Source: Deinococcus ruber
GTDB taxonomy: Bacteria; Deinococcota; Deinococci; Deinococcales; Deinococcaceae
Direction: 5' to 3'
Length of the DNA: 64,000 nt
NCBI RefSeq assembly: GCF_014648095.1
Contig: NZ_BMQL01000024.1
Span: forward strand, 1-64,000
This document shows, in pieces, positions 40,094 through 46,834 of the stretch. The position numbers and the translations under genes were made by a program. Under the pieces are notes generated by a model. That model was not told the DNA's origin. It was given only the letters and a program-made list of their open reading frames with translations, and did not search any database. Positions within the stretch are counted from its first letter, which is position 1. Each line of letters starts with the position of its first letter.

Positions 40094-40115
40094 GTCAGTC
40101 GCTCCTTTCTCAACT

Positions 40116-40149
40116 ACGGCGGAACACACCGCGTGGTGCGTTCCGCCGT
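40116..40149 (-). promoter_or_regulatory. strong hairpin between precursor genes and LanKC
   Basis: ACGGCGGAACACACC (40116-40130) and GGTGCGTTCCGCCGT (40135-40149) pair with one mismatch around a 4-base loop. No U-run follows. It lies just after the second precursor stop, where a partial terminator or RNA-stabilising hairpin would let precursor mRNA exceed synthetase mRNA. Confidence 0.6.
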
Positions 40150-40159
40150 CTGGTGGGCT

Positions 40160-40258
40160 TCAGCAGCTCATGGCTCCGCAGGACGAGCAGCTGAACGAGG
40201 CTTCTTCCTGGAACGAAGTGGTGGTACGGATGGCCTGCAGTTTCAGAATCCGGCGCAT
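40160..40258 (-). CDS. class III lanthipeptide precursor (copy 1)
   Basis: A 32-residue peptide. The leader begins MRRILKLQAI and contains the I-L-x-L-Q helix that LanKC enzymes recognise. The C-terminal core is ASFSCSSCGAMSC, with Ser21, 23, 25, 26, 31 and Cys24, 27, 32; Ser23-x2-Ser26-x5-Cys32 would fit a labionin or lanthionine ring. AGGAGGATCACC precedes the ATG. The peptide is identical to that of the second copy 78 bases upstream; the two genes differ by only a few silent bases. There is no GG protease site, as usual in class III. Confidence 0.9.
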   Translation of the reverse strand: MRRILKLQAIRTTTSFQEEASFSCSSCGAMSC

Positions 40259-40335
40259 GGTGATCCTCCTGGATGGGTTCCGTCTGAAGACGGGTCATGA
40301 TGGGCGGTCGAACAAGAGCGGACAGGTCGGTCGTT

Positions 40336-40434
40336 TCAGCAGCTCATGGCCCCGCAGGACGAGCAGCTGAACGAGGCTTCTTCCTGGAACGAAGTGGTGG
40401 TACGGATGGCCTGCAGTTTCAGAATTCGGCGCAT
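40336..40434 (-). CDS. class III lanthipeptide precursor (copy 2)
   Basis: Identical in amino-acid sequence to the copy at 40160-40258, with only synonymous differences (for example CGA for CGG at codon 3). AAGGAG lies 6 bases before the ATG. It is the promoter-proximal copy, 122 bases downstream of the luciferase-like oxidoreductase gene. Two equal copies raise the dose of substrate for the synthetase, or reflect a very recent duplication that includes part of the spacer. Confidence 0.9.
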   Translation of the reverse strand: MRRILKLQAIRTTTSFQEEASFSCSSCGAMSC

Positions 40435-40556
40435 GATTGGACTCCTTGGGCCACCTGAGTGGCCGGTTCTGCCAGAGACGGCTGAACTGGGACGGACGGA
40501 CAAACGCGGAACCGTTCTTGATAAGCGGCCAGAGCCACTGGACAAGCTGGGAAAGG

Positions 40557-41522
40557 TCAATCTGAAGCGAGGGCCGGAACGCGCTCGTCCACTTCGTCTG
40601 CCCGCCACGGTGCCAGAGCCTCCGCGATCAGGGCGTACGAGTGTGCGCGCAGGGCCGGGTCATGCACGGTGGTCTGAATCATCAGTTCGTGGCAGCCGCT
40701 GTCTTCCTGGGCGCTGAGCAGCGCGGTTCGGACTTCGGCGGGCGTACCGACCACGAACAGCGGCGACGAGAAGACCGAGCGTTCACCATGCCCGAGTTTC
40801 AGGCGAGCGGCGCGGGGGGCGAGCACCCGACCGAATTCACTGCCCTGGCTCTGATTGAACTGCTGGAAACTCCAGGCCAGTTCGCGGGCCAGCTCGGTCG
40901 TTTCGGCGCACACCACATTCAGGGTCAGCAGATCCTGAGGAACCGCCTGGGTGGAAGACGGACGAAAGGCTGTGCGGTAGCCGGTGGCCGCCGCCCGGAT
41001 GGACGGAGAATTGCCGAAGGCCAACGACGTTCCGTACTGGATAGCCAGCCGCTGGCTCTCTCCTCCCGGACGGCTCCCCAGCAGCCACAGATCGACGTCG
41101 GTCTGCCGCCGGGCGAGCGCCTTCTGAAGCTGCACGACCGCCTGTTCGAAGGGCGATTCGTCGGCGGAAGCCTGGGCCGAGTTCAGCCCACGGGCCACAC
41201 CCAGATCGATGCGCCCCGGATACAGCGCGGCGAGGGTCTCGAACAGATCGCTGAGCTGTTCGGCCCCGTGCCGCAGCAGCAACATTCCTCCCGTTCCGAC
41301 GCGCATCCGCTTCGTCTGAGCACCCAGCACCGCGAGCATCACTTCGGGGGTGCGTGAACTGACGCCCTCGCTGTGACGGTGCTCTGACAGCCAGTACCGG
41401 TGGTACCCCAGAGCTTCGGCGTGGCGGGCCAGCTGCACCGTGTCGTTCAGCAAGTCGGTTGTGGAACGGTGGGGCAGGCGTGGCAGGGCGTCCAGCACAC
41501 TGAGGCGAAGTTTAGAACGCAT
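40557..41522 (-). CDS. luciferase-like (LLM class) flavin-dependent oxidoreductase
   Basis: A 321-residue TIM-barrel flavin enzyme of the MsnO8-like LLM group: LARHAEALGYHRYWLSEHR, then RMRVGTGGMLLLRHGAEQL and GRIDLGVARG. It lies upstream of, and in line with, the precursor genes, so it probably belongs to the cluster. LLM enzymes related by fold reduce dehydroalanine to D-Ala in some lanthipeptides (LanJ type), and that role is a testable guess here. A stand-alone monooxygenase is the alternative. It is divergent from the TnpB-like/BTAD regulator. Confidence 0.8.
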   Translation of the reverse strand: MRSKLRLSVLDALPRLPHRSTTDLLNDTVQLARHAEALGYHRYWLSEHRHSEGVSSRTPEVMLAVLGAQTKRMRVGTGGMLLLRHGAEQLSDLFETLAALYPGRIDLGVARGLNSAQASADESPFEQAVVQLQKALARRQTDVDLWLLGSRPGGESQRLAIQYGTSLAFGNSPSIRAAATGYRTAFRPSSTQAVPQDLLTLNVVCAETTELARELAWSFQQFNQSQGSEFGRVLAPRAARLKLGHGERSVFSSPLFVVGTPAEVRTALLSAQEDSGCHELMIQTTVHDPALRAHSYALIAEALAPWRADEVDERVPALASD

Positions 41523-41546
41523 ACGACCTCCGGTTGGGGTGGAATG

Positions 41547-41571
41547 ACGTTCACCCTGTGGGGTTGAACGT
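41547..41571. promoter_or_regulatory. inverted repeat in the divergent promoter region
   Basis: ACGTTCACCC (41547-41556) and GGGTTGAACGT (41561-41571) are inverted copies differing by one inserted base. It is 25 bases upstream of the LLM start and is a candidate operator. Confidence 0.4.
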
Positions 41572-41611
41572 GGTTGCAGTGTGCCAGCCAGCCGGACAAC
41601 ACCCAGCCAAC

Positions 41612-41628
41612 CTGCCGGTTAACCAGCG
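41612..41628. promoter_or_regulatory. shared 17-bp motif, copy A
   Basis: CTGCCGGTTAACCAGCG, matching 14 of 17 bases at 44228-44244. It lies in the intergenic region between the LLM gene and the regulator, and could be the regulator's binding site. Confidence 0.4.
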
Positions 41629-41805
41629 GAGCTAACTGGCACCGACGCCTTTCCAGGGCGATTGAACCGGCTCATGCCCGTCGTAGACGGTGGGGAGCGT
41701 GACTGGTCGGTCCACGCACAGAACACCCGTGGGGTTCAGGCAGGCCTGAGAAAGAATTGAAGGCTGAGAGCGGCAGTTCCTCAGTCAGAGCCGTGTGAAA
41801 CGCTC

Positions 41806-41811
41806 TACACT
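41806..41811 (+). promoter_or_regulatory. -10 box of the BTAD regulator gene
   Basis: TACACT stands 10 bases before ATG 41822 (4 bases before an in-frame GTG at 41816). It makes the upstream GTG at 41795, which precedes the box, unlikely as the start. Confidence 0.5.
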
Positions 41812-41821
41812 GCCCGTGAAG

Positions 41822-44221
41822 ATGGCGACCCTTTCCCGGCCAGGTTCTCCGCGCAGCGTCAAGGTGGCCGTGAAACTCCCGGCATCCAGCCGCCAGCACC
41901 TTGAGGCGGCAGCCGAACAGGTCCGCACCGCCCTGAACACCCTTATCCGCACCCTCAGGGCCAGGCCGGATGAGGTGCCCGCACCCGTGGAAACACCCCT
42001 GCCCTTCCCCCCTGGCACCTTCAGCGGCCTGATCCGGCTGGCTACTCCGTATGCACGCCATGCCAGAGGGGGCGTGCGGGGGGGCGTCACGCCGCTGTGC
42101 CCACCACTGTTCCGACTCGATCTGGACGCTGGTCAGGTGCATTTCTGGACGCCAGCCGGTGACGTGGTCGGGGCGCTGGCCCTGGGCAATTATCAGCGGC
42201 ACCTGCTGGCGCATTCGGAGGCGCACACGGCTCATCTGGTCGAGGCAAGGTCGGGGGAGTTATATCTGCGGTTCGCGCTGGACGCTGCCGAAGAGTCGTC
42301 TGAGCAGGAGCATTCATCGTCGGGCCGGGCCGGGCCGCTGCCAGACCTCGACCGGGTGGCAGAGCTGGAACGAGAAGGCCAGTATCAGCAGCTGGCAGCC
42401 CTGCTGGCGGCCTTCCCCGCCGAGCAGCTGTCGCCCCGCGAGCAGGCCAGACTGGCCCTGTCAGAGTGGTTCGTGCAGCAGTCGGACGACGCGGAGCTGA
42501 AGCTGCTGCGGCTCCAGGGACAGGCCGACGCCGACGCCCGCGTCATGCTGGGCCTGTCGGTGGTGTTGGCGCACCGCAACGATCAGGAGCGGCGGCTTCA
42601 GGCGGCCCGCCAGGGTCTGGCGAATGAGCCGGACAGCTGGACTCTGCCGTACCTGCTCTGCTGCGCCGGACGGGCGCTGGTGGAACTCGGAAAGCCGGAA
42701 GAGGCGTTGGAGGAGGTGGAGCGGGCGCTCGCCTGCACCGACCCACAGGACCTGCTGGGCCGCGCCCGCTGCCTGTATTACCTTCAGGGCGTCCACGCGA
42801 CGCTGGAGCAGTTCGACCTCCAGGAACGCCATGCCCGCGAAGCTCTCCGGCTGTTCGAGCTGCTGGGCGTGCGCGGCGAGCAGCTGTCTCTGCTGATGGA
42901 TCTGGCGTATCGCCGGTTTTACAGCGGCGACCTGGAGGAAGCGCAGCGCCTGATCGAACAGGCGGTTGACGAGACGCGGGCAGATCAGAGGCCGAGCCTG
43001 CCCACCGCGCTGCTGCTCCGGGCCGAGTTCAGTCTGCTCCAGCAGGCGCTGACCGAGGCCGAACGCGACCTGACCGAGGCGCTGCACCTCGAAACCGCGT
43101 GGCATCAGGACCGCCTGAGCGTGGTATTGCAGGCGTACCTGCTGGAATGCCGCTGGCGGGCAGGTACCCTCACACTCGATCAGTTTGAATTCGGCGCGCT
43201 GAACCTCAGGCCGTTGTCGCGGTTCGACTGGAGTGTGGTGCACTTCTACCGGGGGCTGATCTGGCTGCTCGACGGCGAACTCGAATTCGCCGAGCGCTCA
43301 CTGCGGGAGGCGGCGCAGGGAGTGGCGCTGCTCGACAGTTTCCGGGTGCGGGCCGAGGCGCTGCTGCTGGAGGTGGCCCGCAGAACCGGGACCCTGACCG
43401 AGCGCAGCCACCACCGTCTGCTCGAACTGCTCCAGCGGGTCGGGGGCGACCTGGCGCTGGAAATCGACCGTGAACTGCTGAGTCCGCTGTATACGCTGCT
43501 TGCCGAGCGGCAGCTGGGTGGAAACCGGCTCGCCCGACTCGCGCCGTCGGCTCCGGCGGAACGGGTGCTCGACCTGAAGACCCTGGGAGAATTCACGGCC
43601 TCCATCGGAAACGACACCGTGCAGATTCGCCTCGCCAAAGGGCGGGAACTGCTGGTGTGGCTGGCCCTGCACGGTGCCGCCACCCGTGACGAATTGCAGA
43701 CGGCTCTGTGGGACGGGCAGCAGAGCAGCGGGCTGGGCAGCTATTTCAAGCAGGCCCTGCGCTCGATCCGCGACGCGCTGTCACCGTACCTGCCTGGCCG
43801 CCTGGACGCCGTCACCCTCACCAATGGCCGCTACGCCCTGAATGAGCAGCTCCGCGTTCAGCTCGACGTGCTGCGCCTGACCGGGCCGGATGAGGCCGCC
43901 GCCCTTCAGGTCGCCGTGAACATGAACGGGTCGTTTCTGCCGGGCGCAGACACTGAATGGGTGGCTATCACTGACCAGCGGGCCAGGGTCGCCGCACGCG
44001 AACGGCTGCTGGAGCAGGCAGAGCGGGCCACCGAACCTGCGGAGGCAGCCCGGTGGTTCACGCGTATGACCGAGCTCGATCCGGCAGACGAACTCGCGTG
44101 GCAGGAGCTGCTGTCGGCGCTGGAACGCGCAGGCGATGTTCAGGGAAGGCGGCGGGCACTGACTGCCGGGCGGCTGGCCTTTTCGGAGGAATTCGGCGTC
44201 GTGCCTGACTTCCTCGAATAA
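41822..44221 (+). CDS. regulator: TnpB-like N-terminal domain, TPR-like repeats, winged helix and BTAD
   Basis: A 799-residue protein. Residues 12-155 resemble the N-terminal part of TnpB/IS605 OrfB: a KVAVKLPASSRQHLEAAAEQ helix start, then PLFRLDLDAGQVHFWTPAGD, LGNYQRHLLA and the LVEARSGELYLRFALD strand pair that in TnpB reads yLvy-dGkfYL-v. No RuvC nuclease residues follow. Residues 180-560 are helical TPR-like repeats. From about 583 a SARP/OmpR-type winged helix (VLDLKTLGEFTASIG, RLAKGRELLVWLALHG) joins a BTAD. It is divergent from the lanthipeptide operon and is its likely regulator. The TnpB resemblance is from memory of family consensus, not a search. Confidence 0.78.
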   Translation: MATLSRPGSPRSVKVAVKLPASSRQHLEAAAEQVRTALNTLIRTLRARPDEVPAPVETPLPFPPGTFSGLIRLATPYARHARGGVRGGVTPLCPPLFRLDLDAGQVHFWTPAGDVVGALALGNYQRHLLAHSEAHTAHLVEARSGELYLRFALDAAEESSEQEHSSSGRAGPLPDLDRVAELEREGQYQQLAALLAAFPAEQLSPREQARLALSEWFVQQSDDAELKLLRLQGQADADARVMLGLSVVLAHRNDQERRLQAARQGLANEPDSWTLPYLLCCAGRALVELGKPEEALEEVERALACTDPQDLLGRARCLYYLQGVHATLEQFDLQERHAREALRLFELLGVRGEQLSLLMDLAYRRFYSGDLEEAQRLIEQAVDETRADQRPSLPTALLLRAEFSLLQQALTEAERDLTEALHLETAWHQDRLSVVLQAYLLECRWRAGTLTLDQFEFGALNLRPLSRFDWSVVHFYRGLIWLLDGELEFAERSLREAAQGVALLDSFRVRAEALLLEVARRTGTLTERSHHRLLELLQRVGGDLALEIDRELLSPLYTLLAERQLGGNRLARLAPSAPAERVLDLKTLGEFTASIGNDTVQIRLAKGRELLVWLALHGAATRDELQTALWDGQQSSGLGSYFKQALRSIRDALSPYLPGRLDAVTLTNGRYALNEQLRVQLDVLRLTGPDEAAALQVAVNMNGSFLPGADTEWVAITDQRARVAARERLLEQAERATEPAEAARWFTRMTELDPADELAWQELLSALERAGDVQGRRRALTAGRLAFSEEFGVVPDFLE

Positions 44222-44227
44222 GATTGT

Positions 44228-44244
44228 CTGCCGATTAACCGGTG
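44228..44244. promoter_or_regulatory. shared 17-bp motif, copy B
   Basis: CTGCCGATTAACCGGTG, 19 bases upstream of the secreted peptide gene and just after the regulator stop. It differs from copy A (41612-41628) at three positions. Confidence 0.4.
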
Positions 44245-44262
44245 CAGTGGCATGGTGTGGTC

Positions 44263-44403
44263 ATGAACATGAAACGCATCCTGCTGGTCGTGTTGCTGGC
44301 CCTGACCACCTCCACCTCGGTGGCCGAGCCGAGCGGTCCCTGCTGTATCACGGGCGGCGGCTGGGGCGCCCCGGCTCCTGTAACGATTCCCGCACATCCC
44401 TGA
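44263..44403 (+). CDS. small secreted peptide (46 residues)
   Basis: ATG 44263 opens a 46-codon gene with a clear signal peptide: MNMKRILLVVLLALTTSTSV, then a cleavage-like A-E. The mature part is about 23 residues with Cys-Cys and Gly/Pro-rich sequence (SGPCCITGGGWGAPAPVT, ending PAHP). It starts 41 bases after the TPR/BTAD regulator gene. A TPR regulator followed by a short exported peptide is the layout of peptide-pheromone systems in Firmicutes, which suggests but does not prove a signalling role. Confidence 0.6.
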   Translation: MNMKRILLVVLLALTTSTSVAEPSGPCCITGGGWGAPAPVTIPAHP

Positions 44404-44499
44404 ACTCTGGCAGCCGTCCTGAGCGGAGTGGGGCCGATCTGACGCCCTCGAAACCGGTACAGGAGGAACAGCCAGAGTTTTGAAAGCAGGTGACGTGAA

Positions 44500-44760
44500 A
44501 TGACGCGTTCGCGCTCGGAACTCTGGCTGACCGCCGACGAACTGGAAGAAATTTACCGACTGTACGGCAAGGATGCCGAGCGGCTGCTGGCCCGACTGGA
44601 GCAGGCGCTCCTCGAATCCTTCGAACAGCACCGGGAAATGAGCATCTGGCTTCACCGCCGACATCCCGGCTTCAACGCCCGCCCGGTTCAGCTGCTGCTG
44701 CGCGGGCAGGTTGTCCTTCTGCTTCAGTTCCTGTGCGACATCAACGAACGTCTGGGATAA
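44500..44760 (+). CDS. small hypothetical protein (86 residues)
   Basis: An 86-residue, mostly helical protein with charged surface: WLTADELEEIYRLYGKDAER then LLLRGQVVLLLQFLCDIN. An AGGTGA site precedes ATG 44500. It follows the secreted peptide by 96 bases, and a 9-bp inverted repeat (44403-44411 with 44471-44479) spans that gap. There is no signal peptide or known motif. It is likely cotranscribed with the regulator and peptide genes. Confidence 0.5.
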   Translation: MTRSRSELWLTADELEEIYRLYGKDAERLLARLEQALLESFEQHREMSIWLHRRHPGFNARPVQLLLRGQVVLLLQFLCDINERLG

Positions 44761-44975
44761 CGACTGGGATAACGAGACGCCGCCGCATCTGAACGTGAAG
44801 CGGATGGAAGCAGGGCGCGAAGGGCAGAGAGAAACTCGACGCTCAGAAAAAGCATCCTGACAAACCGCAGCGTACATAGCCGCGAGTTCGAGCAGGATGC
44901 TGGCAGTTTTCCAAAAACAGGAGGAACGTCTGCCGCCTGTGCCCTTGAATCCGTGCCTGACTTCAGGCTCAATAG

Positions 44976-45004
44976 TTGACAAGTTTTATCAACTGTTCTA
45001 CGGT
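44976..45004 (+). promoter_or_regulatory. sigma-70 promoter of the sulfonate operon leader
   Basis: TTGACA (44976-44981), a 17-base spacer and TACGGT (44999-45004). The inverted repeat AGTTGA...TCAACT (44974-44979 with 44989-44994) overlaps the -35 box and part of the spacer, a likely operator. Transcription from here gives a leader of about 480 bases before ssuD. Confidence 0.55.
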
Positions 45005-45087
45005 ATGGGCACCCACAGAGCTGGGTCAAAGTGCGCCGCAAAAGGAAGCCACGACGGGTTCCCGTATCGCCGCGCTCAGGAGTGTTT

Positions 45088-45156
45088 ATGACACGTACTC
45101 CCTGTCAACCCGCCACCAAGGCCCGCGTCTCCGGGCGAATACGCTGTTGTCGCTGA
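45088..45156 (+). CDS. upstream ORF / leader peptide with tandem Cys codons
   Basis: A 22-residue ORF starting MTRTPCQPATK and ending SGRIRCCR, with a strong CAGGAG site 5 bases before the ATG. Two adjacent Cys codons stand just before the last Arg and stop. Short Cys-containing ORFs upstream of sulfur-assimilation operons act as cysteine-responsive attenuators in mycobacteria and other actinobacteria. Here the downstream operon is for sulfonate-sulfur use, so the same logic is likely: slow translation at the Cys codons when cysteine is scarce would open the leader RNA. Confidence 0.55.
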   Translation: MTRTPCQPATKARVSGRIRCCR

Positions 45157-45169
45157 ACTGATCGACCAC

Positions 45170-45197
45170 GCGAGGCTCCCTGCGGGTCGAGCTTCGC
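45170..45197 (+). promoter_or_regulatory. hairpin just after the Cys-rich uORF
   Basis: GCGAGGCTC (45170-45178) pairs with GAGCTTCGC (45189-45197) with one G-U pair, 13 bases after the uORF stop. It could serve as the switching stem of an attenuator. No other element is recognised in the remaining leader to 45490. Confidence 0.4.
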
Positions 45198-45490
45198 CCC
45201 CCTCACAGCCTGCGCCCCGAACAAGGGCAGGCCAGTGGGAAGAGTGCGCCTGAGTCCGGTACGCCAGCAATGTGGCTGGTCAGGTTGGGTGGTGGCCTGC
45301 TGACATCACACATCCACAGCTCTTCAAGATGCTTTCGAGCGCTCTGCGTTTGAAGAAGGCTTTGACGTGGCTGCACGACCATGACCCGCGAGGCGAGCCC
45401 GGATAGACCGACCTGCGTTCAGACGCTCACCTGCTTCAGCGCTCAGCCGATCACCGCAGTTCACGGAGCGCTTTTTCACGGAGGTTTGCC

Positions 45491-46669
45491 ATGACACACG
45501 CCGATGAATTCGACACACAGCACAGCAGTCCCGATCTGTACTGGTTTATTCCCTCCGGTGGAGATGGCCGCCGTCTGGGTCAGCCGAGCCGCCCGGCCAG
45601 TTTTCAGTATCTGTCTCAGGTGGCGCAGGCTGCCGATGTGCTGGGCTTCGACGGTGTTCTGCTGCCGACTGGCGGCACCAACGAAGACACCCTGATCGTG
45701 GCGAGCGCCCTGAGCAGCCTGACCCGGCACCTGCGCTTTCTGGTGGCGCTGCGGCCCGGACTGGTATCGCCGGTACTGGCCGCCCGCCTGACCGCCTCTC
45801 TCGACCGCATCACCGGGGGGCGCGTCAATCTGAATATCGTGTCTGGAAGCGGCAATTTCGACTTCGAGGGCCTGAATCTGACGCAGGAGGAGCGCTACGC
45901 CCTGACGAACGAGTGGCTGGGCATCTTCCGGGCACTGCTGCGCGGCGAGACGGTCGATCACCACGGCGAGCACCTTCAGGTTCACGGGGGGCGCTCGCTG
46001 CTTCCCAGCGTTCAGCGCCCGTATCCACCCATCTATTTCGGTGGCAGCAGCGACCCGGCCATCCGGGTGGCAGGCGAGCATGTCGACGTGTATCTGAGCT
46101 GGGGCGAGCGGCCCGCGCAGGTGGCCGAGAAATTCGGGCGGGTGAGGGCCGAAGCGGCACGGGCTGGCCGGACGGTGCGCTTCGGACTGCGGGCACACAT
46201 CATCGTGCGCGACACCGAGGAGGAAGCCTGGGCCGCTGCCGACGACCTGATCGCGGGTATCAGCGACGACGAGATCGCCCGTGCCCACACCGCTTTTCTG
46301 GCAAGTGCGTCCGAGGGGCAACGCCGCCAGAGCGAGCTGAACGGCGGCACGCGTGCATCGTTGCGGGTGGGCAAGAACCTGTGGGCGGGCGTGGGGCTGG
46401 TGCGCGGCGGTGCCGGAACTGCGTTTGTCGGCAGTCCGGAGAACGTGGCCGCAGCGATGCGGGAGTATCAGGCCATCGGCGTCGATACCTTCGTGCTGAG
46501 CGGCTACCCGCATCTGGAGGAGGCGTACCGCACCGCCGAACTGCTGTTTCCGGCACTTGGCCGCCCCAGCCCGCTCTTTACTCCCCGAGACGGGCTGCCC
46601 CTCAGCCACACCTCGACGCCTGCCACCGAGCGCGAGCCTGTTCTGACCGGACGCTTCCGCAGCATCTGA
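45491..46669 (+). CDS. ssuD: FMNH2-dependent alkanesulfonate monooxygenase
   Basis: A 392-residue SsuD. It frees sulfite from alkanesulfonates with FMNH2 and oxygen in the cytoplasm. Family blocks: LYWFIPSGGDGRRLG, FDGVLLPTGGTNEDTLIVAS, HLRFLVALRPGLVSPVLAAR, GRVNLNIVSGSGN and PPIYFGGSSDPAI. A CGGAGG site precedes the ATG. The Ssu transporter genes follow in order A, C, B. No flavin reductase (SsuE) gene is present in the window, so reduced FMN must come from elsewhere. Confidence 0.92.
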   Translation: MTHADEFDTQHSSPDLYWFIPSGGDGRRLGQPSRPASFQYLSQVAQAADVLGFDGVLLPTGGTNEDTLIVASALSSLTRHLRFLVALRPGLVSPVLAARLTASLDRITGGRVNLNIVSGSGNFDFEGLNLTQEERYALTNEWLGIFRALLRGETVDHHGEHLQVHGGRSLLPSVQRPYPPIYFGGSSDPAIRVAGEHVDVYLSWGERPAQVAEKFGRVRAEAARAGRTVRFGLRAHIIVRDTEEEAWAAADDLIAGISDDEIARAHTAFLASASEGQRRQSELNGGTRASLRVGKNLWAGVGLVRGGAGTAFVGSPENVAAAMREYQAIGVDTFVLSGYPHLEEAYRTAELLFPALGRPSPLFTPRDGLPLSHTSTPATEREPVLTGRFRSI

Positions 46670-46834
46670 GGCAGATTCCGCTTGAAGCCCCGCCGCGTTA
46701 GGGTTGAGTTCCGACCAGCGCAGCGGGGAATACACAGGACGGAGTGCCGCCCTCCGTCTCCGTCTGTCTCCACAGCCGACCGCAGCTCAGGCTCCGGTTC
46801 CGGTCTGTGCTGCCCATACTTCCCAGGAGTTCCC

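Noticed and set aside
44403..44479. 9-bp inverted repeat AACTCTGGC / GCCAGAGTT as a terminator
   Set aside because: The arms are separated by 59 bases and no U-run follows closely, so termination is not supported. Noted only as a possible long-range stem.
45200..45310. Cobalamin-riboswitch-like words (GGGAA, AGTCCGGTAC, GGTCAGG) in the ssuD leader
   Set aside because: The order and spacing do not reproduce the B12-box and flanking stems, and a B12 switch before ssuD has no clear logic. The Cys-rich uORF explains the leader better.
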